Shown here: one piece after another, positions 1 through 8,173 of the stretch
Numbering within the stretch: position 1 is the stretch's first letter
Layout of the letters: every line of letters starts with the position of its first letter
From: Bacteroides sp.
GTDB taxonomy: Bacteria > Bacteroidota > Bacteroidia > Bacteroidales > Muribaculaceae
Direction: 5' to 3'
Length of the DNA: 55,027 bases
Assembly: GCA_014801945.1 (NCBI GenBank)
Contig: JAAVDF010000030.1
Span: forward strand, 16,933-71,959
Position numbers and translations under genes: made by a program
The notes under the pieces: generated by a model
Told to the model about the DNA's origin: nothing
Seen by the model: only the letters and a program-made list of their open reading frames with translations
Database searches by the model: none

Positions 1-20
1 AAAATATCCTGCTGCAAATC

Positions 21-51
21 CTTGCGGATTCGGAAAAAAGTCGTACCTTTG
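21..51 (+). promoter_or_regulatory. Promoter of SRP RNA
   Basis: The -7 box TACCTTTG lies at 44-51 and a CTTG (one mismatch to TTTG) at 21-24, spaced 19 nt. The RNA would start about 6 nt downstream, where the SRP RNA stem begins. This is the usual Bacteroidota housekeeping promoter form. Confidence 0.75.
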
Positions 52-56
52 CAGTC

Positions 57-153
57 GGGTAAGTTCTACACGACCAGCTCCCTGAGAACTCCGCCAGGTC
101 TTGATCGAAGCAACGGTATCAGGTTGTAGCGGTGCGATGTAGCCAGCTTACCC
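57..153 (+). ncRNA. ffs: Small signal recognition particle RNA (4.5S type)
   Basis: RNA scaffold of the bacterial signal recognition particle; it binds Ffh and directs ribosomes making membrane proteins to the membrane. The ends GGGTAAG (57-63) and CTTACCC (147-153) are perfectly complementary. The conserved core is visible as CCAGGTC (94-100) and GAAGCA (107-112), with GCGATGTAGCC on the 3' side. Length of 97 nt fits the short, Alu-less bacterial class. The apical sequence between the core strands reads TTGATC, so a textbook GGAA tetraloop is not evident. A T7 run follows immediately. Confidence 0.93.
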
Positions 154-160
154 TTTTTTT
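147..160 (+). terminator. Terminator T-run after SRP RNA
   Basis: The closing stem strand CTTACCC (147-153) is followed directly by seven T residues (154-160). The long SRP RNA helix itself therefore acts as the terminator hairpin. Confidence 0.7.
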
Positions 161-219
161 GTGCCCGTATATTTCCTGTATTTGCTACGGCGGAACGGGT
201 TCAATGTCAATAAAAACGA

Positions 220-317
220 TTGTATAGCCTGCGCCCGCACCGGCCGAGTTACATGCGATAATTGATTGATTATCACAAATACTTGAAACTCGGCCGGTGC
301 GGGCGCAGGCTATACAA
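220..317. repeat. 31-bp perfect inverted repeat with structured loop
   Basis: The arms 220-250 and 287-317 are perfect reverse complements over 31 bp. The 36-nt loop itself holds a smaller hairpin (GATAAT 257-262 with ATTATC 269-274). The element lies between convergent transcription units, the SRP RNA and the porin gene. On the minus strand the last arm is followed by TCGTTTTTATTG, so it may end porin transcription, but the stem is much longer than a usual terminator. No second copy was seen in the window. Confidence 0.85.
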
Positions 318-394
318 CCGGGGGGGATTTTAATTATTTTGATGCGACTTCCGGCTGCTTATAGGGCGTTTCATGACAAATGTTAGACGCTCTC

Positions 395-1426
395 TTAGAA
401 GCGGATGACCATTTCCGCGCAGATCTTGTCTCCAGCACCGACGGCTACTAAAGCGTCGTGGTGGTAGAAGTATTTCTCATAGTCGAGACGCAGATCGCAG
501 TGGACGGCCTTGTAAGTATAGGTGAGAGTTCCGCCGACGGTCACGCGGTTGCGTGCGTCGTTGGTAGTGGTTAGTTTGCCGAGTGAGTTTCGGATGCCGT
601 TACTGTAGTCAGTCATACCGTCGAAGCGCGTCTGCACCGAAGCGCGGTTGAACACTCCTGCTTTCACGGGGAAACCGTAGTCGATAAAGAAGTTATAGCC
701 GTGGGCGGTCTTGTAGGCGTGGTTGACGTAGTGTTTGTTGATATATTCGCCTTCGACTGTCCATCCTCCGTGAGTCCAAGTCGCAGAACCGGTGACTGAG
801 TTGATGCGGATTGAATCGGGTATGAGGGTCTCCGCACCGGCTGAGAGCTGAACGTTACCTACGGTATAGTGGGCCTTACCGGCGTATGCGAGTTTCTTGA
901 CCCACACGTTTTGCTCGCTCATTACCGTAGGGTTGAATGCTCCGGCTTCGAGAAGGAGCGAGGAGCTTTCGGGCAACGCAAATTCATAACTGAGTTTCGC
1001 ACCGACACCGCGGACATTGTTCATCGTACCGCCAATGAATGAGCGGTTGGCAAAGATATAGTTGAGCGGTGCGCGGAAACAGTCCGTGCCGAATGGCAGA
1101 CGGAATTGGCCGGCCTGAAGTTTGAGGGCGGGGGTGAAGGCTATGCGTCCCCATCCGTCGAGAAAGAGGATTTTTCCGCGGTCACAGAAATTTGTCTGGA
1201 AGAAGTAATCGATTTCGGGGGCGAGCTTACCGTTGATGGTGACGCGCGCATCGCGCAGCTGAAAACGACTCTCGCCACCTTTGGTATCCATCTCCCAGCG
1301 CGGGCGGATCACGCCGTGGATCTGCGGGACGATGTTGACTTTTTCCGTCTCTTCGGCGGATGATGTAAGCGGGATTATAGAAAGAAGCAGAAGGAGGATA
1401 GAGGAGCGTAATCGGATAGCGGACAT
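395..1426 (-). CDS. Phosphate-selective porin O/P-like outer membrane protein
   Basis: Predicted 343-residue outer membrane beta-barrel of the OprO/OprP-like porin family. A signal peptide (hydrophobic residues about 6-22, cleavage near SSAEE) leads into the family pattern: an opening phrase with HGVIRPRWE, then SRFQLRDARV, GKLAPEIDYFFQ and QFRLPFGTD. It ends in ...EMVIRF, a terminal aromatic residue typical of BAM-inserted barrels. At 343 residues it is shorter than many family members (about 400). Substrate cannot be told from sequence; phosphate is only the namesake. It stands alone, with the sigma-factor gene and its terminator upstream. No clear promoter was found in the 131-bp upstream gap. 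Confidence 0.82.
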   Translation of the reverse strand: MSAIRLRSSILLLLLSIIPLTSSAEETEKVNIVPQIHGVIRPRWEMDTKGGESRFQLRDARVTINGKLAPEIDYFFQTNFCDRGKILFLDGWGRIAFTPALKLQAGQFRLPFGTDCFRAPLNYIFANRSFIGGTMNNVRGVGAKLSYEFALPESSSLLLEAGAFNPTVMSEQNVWVKKLAYAGKAHYTVGNVQLSAGAETLIPDSIRINSVTGSATWTHGGWTVEGEYINKHYVNHAYKTAHGYNFFIDYGFPVKAGVFNRASVQTRFDGMTDYSNGIRNSLGKLTTTNDARNRVTVGGTLTYTYKAVHCDLRLDYEKYFYHHDALVAVGAGDKICAEMVIRF

Positions 1427-1557
1427 GGATTGATGAAATGGAATGGATCTGAATTGATGTTGTGTATGAGACGTGAGGAGTGGGGGATAAGTGTGGGAAC
1501 GGAATGAACTGACTGCAGCTTCAGGAGACGGACAGGGTACGCGCTGCGATGTACCAT

Positions 1558-1599
1558 AAAAAGCGTTGGCCGCCTGACCTGAGGTCAGATGGCCAATGC
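1558..1599 (-). terminator. Rho-independent terminator of the ECF sigma gene
   Basis: A 17-bp stem (1563-1579 with 1583-1599, three mismatches) starts inside the last codons of the sigma gene. On the minus strand it is followed by TTTTT (A run at 1558-1562). Confidence 0.8.
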
Positions 1600-2175
1600 A
1601 ATATTGTTTTCAGCTGCGATGCGGCGCATGTTCATTATCGCGTAGCGCATACGTCCGAGAGCGGTATTGATACTGACGGATGTGGCTTCGGCAATTTCCT
1701 TGAACGACATGTTGCGGTAGAAGCGCATCACGAGCACTTCACGCTGAGCGTCGGGAAGAGCCATTACTATGCGGCGGAGATCCTCGTCAATCTGGGTGCT
1801 GACGAGTGCGTCCTCGATATTGCCTTCGCAGAGATCGCGGCGGTTGAGGATGTCAGATCCTTCTTCATCGGCCGAAATGGCATTCTCGGTTTTCTCCTGA
1901 CGGAAATAATCGATGATGAGGTTGTGGGCTATACGTGTGAGCCAGCCGGAAAATTTCCCGTGCTCCATATAGCGGCCCTGCTTGATTGTCATGATGGCCT
2001 TTACGAAGGTTTCCTGAAAGATATCGTCGGCGACATCCTTGTTTTTCACAATGTGTAAGATATAGGAATATACTTTTTGCTGATGACGTTGCAGAAGCAC
2101 GTCGAAAGCCTCATTGTTGTTATTGGCGTAAGCGGCGACCAGTTCACGGTCCGCAAGCTTAGTCAGTTGTTCCAT
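1585..2175 (-). CDS. RNA polymerase sigma factor, ECF/sigma-70 family
   Basis: A 196-residue alternative sigma factor. Region 2 covers about residues 8-80 (AFDVLLQRHQQKVYSYI, then DIFQETFVKA and FSGWLTRIAHNLIIDYFR). Region 4 covers about 130-185 (LPDAQREVLVMRFYRNMSF, then a helix-turn-helix with SINTALGRMRYA). An in-frame TTG upstream at 2211 would add 12 residues, but the ATG at 2175 matches where family members usually begin and fits a promoter about 110 nt upstream. No anti-sigma gene is adjacent, so it resembles the widespread Bacteroidales housekeeping-type ECF factors rather than SusCD-linked ones. Its regulon cannot be read from the window. Confidence 0.9.
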   Translation of the reverse strand: MEQLTKLADRELVAAYANNNNEAFDVLLQRHQQKVYSYILHIVKNKDVADDIFQETFVKAIMTIKQGRYMEHGKFSGWLTRIAHNLIIDYFRQEKTENAISADEEGSDILNRRDLCEGNIEDALVSTQIDEDLRRIVMALPDAQREVLVMRFYRNMSFKEIAEATSVSINTALGRMRYAIMNMRRIAAENNIALAI

Positions 2176-2290
2176 TTTGTTCGTTTGATTGGTTAGAGTA
2201 GATATAGTCAATAGGCAACGAAGATTGGTTAAAAATATTAAAAATTTAAAATTTCAATGTCTGGCACACAATAAATTGAACTTACCTATG

Positions 2291-2322
2291 CAAAAGTACC
2301 AAATTCCATGCATTTTTCCAAA
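2291..2322 (-). promoter_or_regulatory. Promoter of the ECF sigma gene
   Basis: On the minus strand TTTG (2319-2322), a 20-nt spacer and TACTTTTG (2291-2298) match the Bacteroidota consensus exactly. The predicted start near 2285 leaves a leader of about 110 nt. Confidence 0.8.
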
Positions 2323-2475
2323 CGGGTTTGCATAATTTAACCACTGAAAAATCAGCGTTGACACAATAAAATCGATCCAAGTCAGTAGCGGCTGATGCGT
2401 CAGGCGTGGTTCCGGTATTGTCCGGTCCGTGAAATGCTGCAAGCGGAGGGCATTTGATCAACGCTGCCAATCTTA

Positions 2476-2512
2476 TAAAATAAAATCAGGCTACTCTCAC
2501 GAGTGGCCTGAT
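2476..2512 (-). terminator. Minus-strand terminator in the sigma/M3-peptidase gap
   Basis: A 12-bp stem (2485-2496 with 2501-2512, one G-U pair, 4-nt loop) is followed on the minus strand by a T-rich stretch (TTTTATTTTA). It could end the long minus-strand operon that stops at 2760, or a separate small RNA starting near 2640. Confidence 0.75.
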
Positions 2513-2647
2513 CATAACCTATGATTCACTTATTAGTTAACGTAGGTTGATTTTCTAACATATGCAATAGTTTAGAATAATACGTTATACATTTTGTGAA
2601 TTTCAGGGTCTTGCAAATTGTTATGTATCCGATTTAATTGCTTGTGC

Positions 2648-2682
2648 AAAGGTAGGCTTTTCTTGCGAGAAAGCCTACCTTT
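2648..2682. repeat. 13-bp perfect hairpin with embedded TACCTTTG
   Basis: The arms 2648-2660 and 2670-2682 are perfect reverse complements with a 9-nt loop. No T-run follows on either strand. One arm contains a minus-strand TACCTTTG (2647-2654), the form of a Bacteroidota -7 box, but no TTTG sits at the expected -33 position. The rest of the 2513-2759 gap holds no recognisable gene. Confidence 0.6.
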
Positions 2683-2759
2683 ACCGGTATGTTAAAAAGC
2701 ATATAGGGCTTCTTTTAACAATTATTCAGCATTGTGTATGCGCTTGTTTCGCGCATCGG

Positions 2760-4937
2760 TTATTTTCCACCGGGGGTGTTGATGTCGCCACCCTTGGCTC
2801 CTTCCGGACGCGGAGTGAGGCCGTGTGCGCGGAGGAGGGCATCGACTTTAGGCTCATGTCCGCGGAACCGCTTGAAGAGGGTCATGGGATCTTCACTACC
2901 GCCCATTTCGAGGATGTTTTCCTTGAATGACTTGGCTGTTGCGGGGTCGAATATTCCCTTTTCGCTGAAAAGCTCGAATCCATCGGTGTCAAGCACCTCC
3001 GCCCACATGTAGGTGTAGTAACCTGAGGCATAACCGTCGCTGCCGAATATATGTTTGAAATAGGGCGAGCGGTAACGATACGCGATCTGCGAGGGCTTGT
3101 CGAGTTTGGCGGCCACCTGCTCTTCGAAAGCATCAACGTCAATTTTGTCACTGTCGGCAGGATTGAGCTCACCCCATTCGAGGTCAAGAAGAGCGGCGGT
3201 GACGCGTTCGGTCATCTCGAAGCCCTGATTGTGGGTGGATGCGGCCTGTACCTTCTTCACGAGGCTTTCAGGGATGGGCTGACCGGTCTTGTAGTGGAAG
3301 GCATATTCCTTGAGCAGTTCGGGTTCGAGAGCCCAGTGCTCGGTGATCTGCGAGGGAAGTTCGACGAAGTCGCGGTCAACATTTGTGCCGGCCTGACTGC
3401 GGAGCTTGGCCTTGGTGAGCATACCGTGGAGACCGTGGCCGAACTCATGGAACATGGTGGCTACTTCATCAAGTGTGAGGAGGGCGGGAGTGTCGGCAGT
3501 CGGACGGGTGAAGTTCCCGACGTTATAGACAATGGGGCGTGCCGATGTGCCGTCGGCGTCTTCATACGCACTTCTGAATTCGCTCATCCATGCGCCCTGA
3601 CGCTTTGAGGGACGCGGGAAATAGTCGGTCATGAAGACAGCCACGTGATTGTTGTCCTTGTCCTTGACTTCATAGACCTTGACTTCGGGATTGTACTTTG
3701 GTGCGTCGGGCAGTTCGGTGAAAGTGACGCCATAGAGACGTTCAGCAAGGGTAAAGATACCTTTGCGGACATTATCGACAGAGAAGTATGCGCTGACTTC
3801 GTTCTCGTCAAGATCAAATTTCTTCTGGCGCACCTTTTCCGCATAATAGTAGTAATCCCACGGAGCGAGGGTGAATTTCTCGCCAGACTGATCGATGTAG
3901 GTCTGCATTTCAGCGACCTCCTCCTTAACACGATCCTTGGTCGGACCCCAGATCTGAAGGAGTAGATTGCGGGCGGCATCGGGGGTCTTGGCCATTACAT
4001 TGTCGGTCATGTAGGCTGCGAAGGTGTCATAGCCGAGAAGATGAGCTTTCTTGGCGCGTGCCTTTACGAGCTTTTCAATGACGGGACGGTTGTCGTAGGG
4101 GGCGGTGGATGCAAGATTCATGTAGCCCTGATACATCTTTTCGCGCAGGTCACGGTTGTCGGCATACTTCAGTACGGGCAGACGGCTCGGTGCATGGAGG
4201 GTAAACACCCATTTGCCGCTCTTGCCACGCTTGTTTGCCTCCTCGGCTGCTGTGGCTACGATGCCGGCGGGAATACCTGCGAGCTGTGCGGGATCATCGA
4301 CCACGATTTCGAAACTGTTGGTCGATGCGAGGAGATTCTTGTTGAATGTCAGGAAGAGAAGTGAAAGTTCATTGTTGAGGGCTTTCAGTTCTTCTTTCTT
4401 TTCGGGTGAGAGGAGTGCGCCGTTGCGGGTGAAATCCTTGTAGGCGAGTTCGAGGGCACGTTTCTGCGGGCCCTCGAGTCCGAGCTGATCGCGGCGGTCA
4501 TAGAGATATTTCACGCGCTGGAACAGCTTGTCGTTCATCATGATCTCGTCAGAAGCGGCCGACACCATGGGATAAGCCTTCTCGGAGATGGCGAGCATCT
4601 GCTCGTTGTTGTCAGTCTCGTCGAGAGCTCCGAACACGAGCATGACGCGTTGGAGAAGATCACCGCTCTTTTCCATCGCAAGGATGGTGTTGTCGAATGT
4701 CGGAGTCGCGGGATTGTTGGCTATGGCCTCGATCTCGGCTCTCTTGTCGGCTATGCCTTTCTCGATGGCAGGCATGTAGTCCTCGTAGGAGATCTGCTCA
4801 AAGGGAGGAATCCCGAACGGAGTCTCGTATGGGACCATGAAAGGATTCTGGCGTGTCTGTGCGATCATGTCGTTGGGAGTGCTGAGTGCCACCGGCAGGA
4901 GCAGTGCTCCGAGGGCGGCTGTTACTAATTTGTTCAT
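2760..4937 (-). CDS. dcp: M3 family metallopeptidase (peptidyl-dipeptidase Dcp-like)
   Basis: A zinc metallopeptidase of family M3 that would remove C-terminal dipeptides from short peptides. The zinc site HEFGH is at residues 497-501. The third ligand region lies about 28 residues downstream, in a stretch including DFVELPSQITEHW. The 725-residue length fits Dcp plus an N-terminal signal peptide (hydrophobic residues about 4-20, ending near MIAQT), implying a periplasmic enzyme, unlike cytosolic E. coli Dcp. The last 20 or so residues (PRPEGAKGGD...) are a polar extension. It is the last gene of the rhomboid-EEP-M3 operon, 18 bp after the EEP gene. Confidence 0.93.
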   Translation of the reverse strand: MNKLVTAALGALLLPVALSTPNDMIAQTRQNPFMVPYETPFGIPPFEQISYEDYMPAIEKGIADKRAEIEAIANNPATPTFDNTILAMEKSGDLLQRVMLVFGALDETDNNEQMLAISEKAYPMVSAASDEIMMNDKLFQRVKYLYDRRDQLGLEGPQKRALELAYKDFTRNGALLSPEKKEELKALNNELSLLFLTFNKNLLASTNSFEIVVDDPAQLAGIPAGIVATAAEEANKRGKSGKWVFTLHAPSRLPVLKYADNRDLREKMYQGYMNLASTAPYDNRPVIEKLVKARAKKAHLLGYDTFAAYMTDNVMAKTPDAARNLLLQIWGPTKDRVKEEVAEMQTYIDQSGEKFTLAPWDYYYYAEKVRQKKFDLDENEVSAYFSVDNVRKGIFTLAERLYGVTFTELPDAPKYNPEVKVYEVKDKDNNHVAVFMTDYFPRPSKRQGAWMSEFRSAYEDADGTSARPIVYNVGNFTRPTADTPALLTLDEVATMFHEFGHGLHGMLTKAKLRSQAGTNVDRDFVELPSQITEHWALEPELLKEYAFHYKTGQPIPESLVKKVQAASTHNQGFEMTERVTAALLDLEWGELNPADSDKIDVDAFEEQVAAKLDKPSQIAYRYRSPYFKHIFGSDGYASGYYTYMWAEVLDTDGFELFSEKGIFDPATAKSFKENILEMGGSEDPMTLFKRFRGHEPKVDALLRAHGLTPRPEGAKGGDINTPGGK

Positions 4938-4955
4938 TGGCTGATCGGTATGTAA

Positions 4956-6167
4956 TTACGGTATATGATTAGTCGTTGAGTCGGTTGGCTCTGCTGTTGG
5001 CATATCGTAACGTTTTGGGGCCGGGATGACACCTTTGTCAAACAGGAAGGTGGTGAGAAGCGGGTTATGGTCGCTCGAATCGATGTCGCCGCGTTCGGTA
5101 TCGATGGCCTTGAACGGGCCGCGGTAGAGCACTTGGTCAATGCGGAAATAGAAGCGGTCCGCGTGATAGGTGATTGTGGGGCCGAAAGCGGCGTCCGCGT
5201 ATGCGTCATGCATGTCTTTGCCACGTATTGTCCGGACGGCATAACAGTCGGGGATATCGTTGAAGTCACCGGCCACGATGAACGGTCCGCCGATTGAGTC
5301 GATGATATGGCGTATGGCATGAGCCTGCTGCGCACGGATTTTGAATGCCTCGGCAAGTTTGGACAGCAGCTGCGATTTCACCTCCTTTATCTCGCGTTTC
5401 AGTTCGCCCTTGGTCTGGGGGACAGCAAGAGCCTCCTTGTAAAGTTCCTTGTCCTCGTCGGTCAGACCGATGGATTTGAGATGAAGGTTCAGGAGATGGA
5501 CTTCATGGCCTTGTATGTCGAGACGGAAGCCCATGGCAGGAAGCTGACTGAACTGCTTGAGACCGATGTCGATCGGCTGGAAAGGATATTTCGAATAAAG
5601 GGCGTAGCTTAGATAACGGGATTCGTAGCGGTGTGGATAGCGCGCGTAAAGTGAATCTATCTGAGCCTGCATGATTTTCCACGGACCCGTGGTATCGAGC
5701 ACGTCATATTCCTGAATGCTTACGATGTCCGGGTCGGTGTCGAGTATGTAGTCAAGTGTGGCGTTTTGCGTCACGCCGGGATGATTCTCGCCTCGGTAAT
5801 CCCAGAAATGGAGCACATTGTAGGTCATGAATGTGAACGAGTGTTTGCGCTGTTCGGCTGTGAGGGTCGGTTTCCAGCCGTTGAGAGGTGCGAACACTCT
5901 GATAGATGGTGCGGATATGGCCCATCCTGCAATAAGGATGAGTACGAGACGGCGGTCAAAGAATAGATTGATGATAAAGAGCAATCCACCCGCTATCAGA
6001 AGCAGAGGAAGCACCATGGCGGCCATCGCCGCTATGACACGCTCTTCAGGATCAAACATTCCTCCGTATGCCGAAAATACCGTCAGCATGGCCACAAAGA
6101 GATTCAGCCCTACTCCTATGGCGAGCACGGTTGATCTGACGGGTCTATGTCGTTTGGGAAAATTCAC
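4956..6167 (-). CDS. Membrane-anchored endonuclease/exonuclease/phosphatase family protein
   Basis: A 403-residue protein with three N-terminal transmembrane segments (about residues 12-32, 45-65, 70-90) and a C-terminal EEP domain. EEP landmarks are TYNVLHF near residue 113, IQEYD near 150, AGDFND near 298 and SDHNPL near 365, covering the metal and catalytic positions of this DNase/phosphodiesterase superfamily. The catalytic domain probably faces the periplasm. The substrate (nucleic acid, phospholipid or other phosphodiester) is unknown. Its ATG overlaps the stop of the upstream rhomboid gene by 4 nt and it precedes the M3 peptidase by 18 bp, so the genes are almost certainly co-transcribed. 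Confidence 0.9.
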   Translation of the reverse strand: MNFPKRHRPVRSTVLAIGVGLNLFVAMLTVFSAYGGMFDPEERVIAAMAAMVLPLLLIAGGLLFIINLFFDRRLVLILIAGWAISAPSIRVFAPLNGWKPTLTAEQRKHSFTFMTYNVLHFWDYRGENHPGVTQNATLDYILDTDPDIVSIQEYDVLDTTGPWKIMQAQIDSLYARYPHRYESRYLSYALYSKYPFQPIDIGLKQFSQLPAMGFRLDIQGHEVHLLNLHLKSIGLTDEDKELYKEALAVPQTKGELKREIKEVKSQLLSKLAEAFKIRAQQAHAIRHIIDSIGGPFIVAGDFNDIPDCYAVRTIRGKDMHDAYADAAFGPTITYHADRFYFRIDQVLYRGPFKAIDTERGDIDSSDHNPLLTTFLFDKGVIPAPKRYDMPTAEPTDSTTNHIP

Positions 6168-7105
6168 TTTATCTTACGGCTTACGTCGAAGAGACGCTGA
6201 CGCTCTTCGGGTGTGAGGGCCGAATAGCCCGATTTCTTTATCTTATCGAGAATGTTGTCAAGGGTCTCGCGGTCGGCCTTAGAGCAGTTGGGCCTTTCTC
6301 TGCCGGAGTCCGTCGAAGTGGCTGTACGTTGCGGGTCGATTTTAGTTTTGGGTATCCGTGATGAGGAAAACATTCCGCTGACGAAGCATACAAGACCTCT
6401 CCACAGGTTGGCAATGTGGTCGAACGCATTGTTCAGCGGGCGCGTGATATCGTGGCCGCGTTTCATGCGCAGACCGTAGATCGCGCCGACGGCGATACCT
6501 CCTATGTGTGCGATCTCACCACCGGCATTGTTACCAGTGACACCTATCAGCACAAGCACTATCGTGGCGATTGCTATCCATTTCAATGATATCGGCCCGA
6601 TGAGCAGCAGGTGCATCCTGAAATCGGGCATGAGGATAGCCGTGGCGGTGACTATGGCTATAACCGAAGCTGACGATCCGATAAGCACCGCGCTCCTGTA
6701 GGCAAATGCAGGGAGCAGGGCATAGCTCAGCAGGAACAGGGCCGCACCGCCGAGACCGCCGAGCAGATACAGGGCGAATAGCTGACGCCTCGTGGCCACC
6801 ATCATGAACAGAGTGCCGAACCAGTAGAGCCACAGGAGATTGAACAGAATATGGAGCACATCGTACTGGGCAAACATGTAGGTCACGAGTGTCCAAGGAT
6901 GGGTCAGCAGCGAGGGCAGTGAACTGGGCAGTTGCACATAGGACATTATGGTGATCAGGAAGGCGGGATTGCCTGCGAATACGCAGATTATGGCTGCCAG
7001 ACGCAGCAACACGAATACTGCGATGTTCACCCAAATAATCTTCATCAGCGTCGATGAGGCGTCAAACGAACGCCACATCCGCCTGACGGTATCAGTAAGT
7101 CCCAT
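6164..7105 (-). CDS. Rhomboid family intramembrane serine protease (second copy)
   Basis: A 313-residue polytopic membrane protease predicted to cut transmembrane helices. The catalytic dyad is visible as Ser145 in GSSAS and His200 in AHIGG; HILFN (residues 85-89) is the conserved loop/helix-2 motif. A cytoplasmic C-terminal tail of about 80 residues ends in a charged segment with LTPEERQRLFDVSRKIK, common in Bacteroidota rhomboids. It overlaps the first rhomboid gene by 14 nt and the EEP gene by 4 nt. The two rhomboids differ greatly in sequence, so this is an old pair and not a recent duplication. Confidence 0.94.
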   Translation of the reverse strand: MGLTDTVRRMWRSFDASSTLMKIIWVNIAVFVLLRLAAIICVFAGNPAFLITIMSYVQLPSSLPSLLTHPWTLVTYMFAQYDVLHILFNLLWLYWFGTLFMMVATRRQLFALYLLGGLGGAALFLLSYALLPAFAYRSAVLIGSSASVIAIVTATAILMPDFRMHLLLIGPISLKWIAIATIVLVLIGVTGNNAGGEIAHIGGIAVGAIYGLRMKRGHDITRPLNNAFDHIANLWRGLVCFVSGMFSSSRIPKTKIDPQRTATSTDSGRERPNCSKADRETLDNILDKIKKSGYSALTPEERQRLFDVSRKIK

Positions 7106-7856
7106 GGAATGTGCCTTTCTTTTTCCAGTAGAGGATTATCAGGAAGCCGAATATCATGCCTCCGAGATGGGCGAAGTGGGCCACTCCGTCGGCTTTGCCT
7201 GCCGATTCGCTTAGTCCGATGAGGAGTTCGATCGCACCCATGCCGATCACCATCCACTTGGCCTTGATGGGTACAGGAATAAAGAAGAGATAGAGCGGGG
7301 CATTGGGAAAGAGCATACCGAAAGCGAGAAGAACGCCATATACTGCGCCTGATGCACCGATGGTGATGAATATGTTCATGTTTCGCGCCAGCCATTCCTT
7401 TCCTTCGGCTGAAGCGGTCATCTGTTGCAGATATTCCCTGGCTTCAGGGAAGTCAAGATGGAAATTGGTTGATAAGAGGCGCACGAATGTATCTTCCCAT
7501 GTCAGCATCCAGATGAATTCCTGAACGAGTGCCGCTCCCACACCGCATGAGATGTAGTAGAAAAGAAAACGTGCACTGCCGAGGGTGCGTTCGAGCGTCA
7601 TACCGAACATCCACAGGGAGAACATATTGAAAAATATGTGGGCGAAGCTCTGCGTCGAGTGCATGAACATGTAGGTGATCAGCTGCGCGGGATTGAAGTC
7701 GGCAGCATGAAAATAGTGGAGACCTCCGTAATTTTCGAGTCCTACGCCCAGTCGTCCGGGCAGGATAAACATCGCCAGCCATACGATCAGATTGATGATG
7801 ATCAGATTCTTTGTTACCGGCGGAATCTGTGAAAAAAATGATGTACCGTTTTGCAT
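7092..7856 (-). CDS. Rhomboid family intramembrane serine protease (first copy)
   Basis: A 254-residue rhomboid protease. Catalytic Ser169 lies in GASGAVYG and His230 in AHLGG; HIFFN at 73-77 is the helix-2 motif. An insertion of about 45 residues (about 118-162, with LDFPEAREYLQQ) precedes the catalytic serine helix. The start at 7856 (MQNGTSFF) is chosen over an in-frame upstream codon at 7898. A TAAATTTG, the form of a -7 box, ends 6 nt before this ATG, so the transcript may be nearly leaderless; no good -33 TTTG is seen. It heads the operon rhomboid-rhomboid-EEP-M3. Confidence 0.93.
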   Translation of the reverse strand: MQNGTSFFSQIPPVTKNLIIINLIVWLAMFILPGRLGVGLENYGGLHYFHAADFNPAQLITYMFMHSTQSFAHIFFNMFSLWMFGMTLERTLGSARFLFYYISCGVGAALVQEFIWMLTWEDTFVRLLSTNFHLDFPEAREYLQQMTASAEGKEWLARNMNIFITIGASGAVYGVLLAFGMLFPNAPLYLFFIPVPIKAKWMVIGMGAIELLIGLSESAGKADGVAHFAHLGGMIFGFLIILYWKKKGTFHGTY

Positions 7857-8003
7857 AAGTGCAAATTTACGAAATCCACGTTGAATAATCCCTCTCACCT
7901 ATGGTGAAATTTTATTTTATGGCGCGTATGGTCTCCGATAAATTTGAAAATAAGGCTAAAAATGAGCTATTAACTTTAATTAACCATTAAATATCCTCAT
8001 AAA

Positions 8004-8035
8004 TTTGGTCAGTAATTATAAAATATCTACCTTTG
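8004..8035 (+). promoter_or_regulatory. Promoter of initiator tRNA
   Basis: TTTG (8004-8007), a 20-nt spacer and TACCTTTG (8028-8035) match the Bacteroidota consensus perfectly; the tRNA begins 18 nt downstream. Confidence 0.85.
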
Positions 8036-8052
8036 CACCACGAAAATGACAC

Positions 8053-8124
8053 CGCGGGGTGGAGCAGTGGTAGCTCGTTGGGCTCATAACCCAAAGGCCG
8101 CAGGTTCGAGTCCTGCCCCCGCCA
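8053..8124 (+). tRNA. Initiator tRNA-Met (CAT)
   Basis: The cloverleaf has anticodon loop CTCATAA closed by TTGGG/CCCAA, i.e. three stacked G-C pairs, an initiator hallmark. The acceptor strands CGCGGGG and CCCCGCC leave the first pair unpaired (C1-C72), the other initiator signature. The T arm is GCAGG-TTCGAGT-CCTGC. CCA is not encoded. It is a single tRNA with its own promoter and terminator. Confidence 0.93.
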
Positions 8125-8129
8125 CTAAG

Positions 8130-8165
8130 AAGTGAGATCCGGATTCCGGGTCTCACTTTATTTAT
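8130..8165 (+). terminator. Terminator after initiator tRNA
   Basis: A 13-bp stem (8130-8142 with 8146-8158, one G-U pair, 3-nt loop) is followed by a T-rich stretch (TTATTTATAT). Confidence 0.75.
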
Positions 8166-8173
8166 ATCGTTAT

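Noticed and set aside
1549-2058. 169-codon plus-strand frame over the ECF sigma gene
   Set aside because: It overlaps the sigma terminator and coding region in antisense; the sigma protein is clearly the real product.
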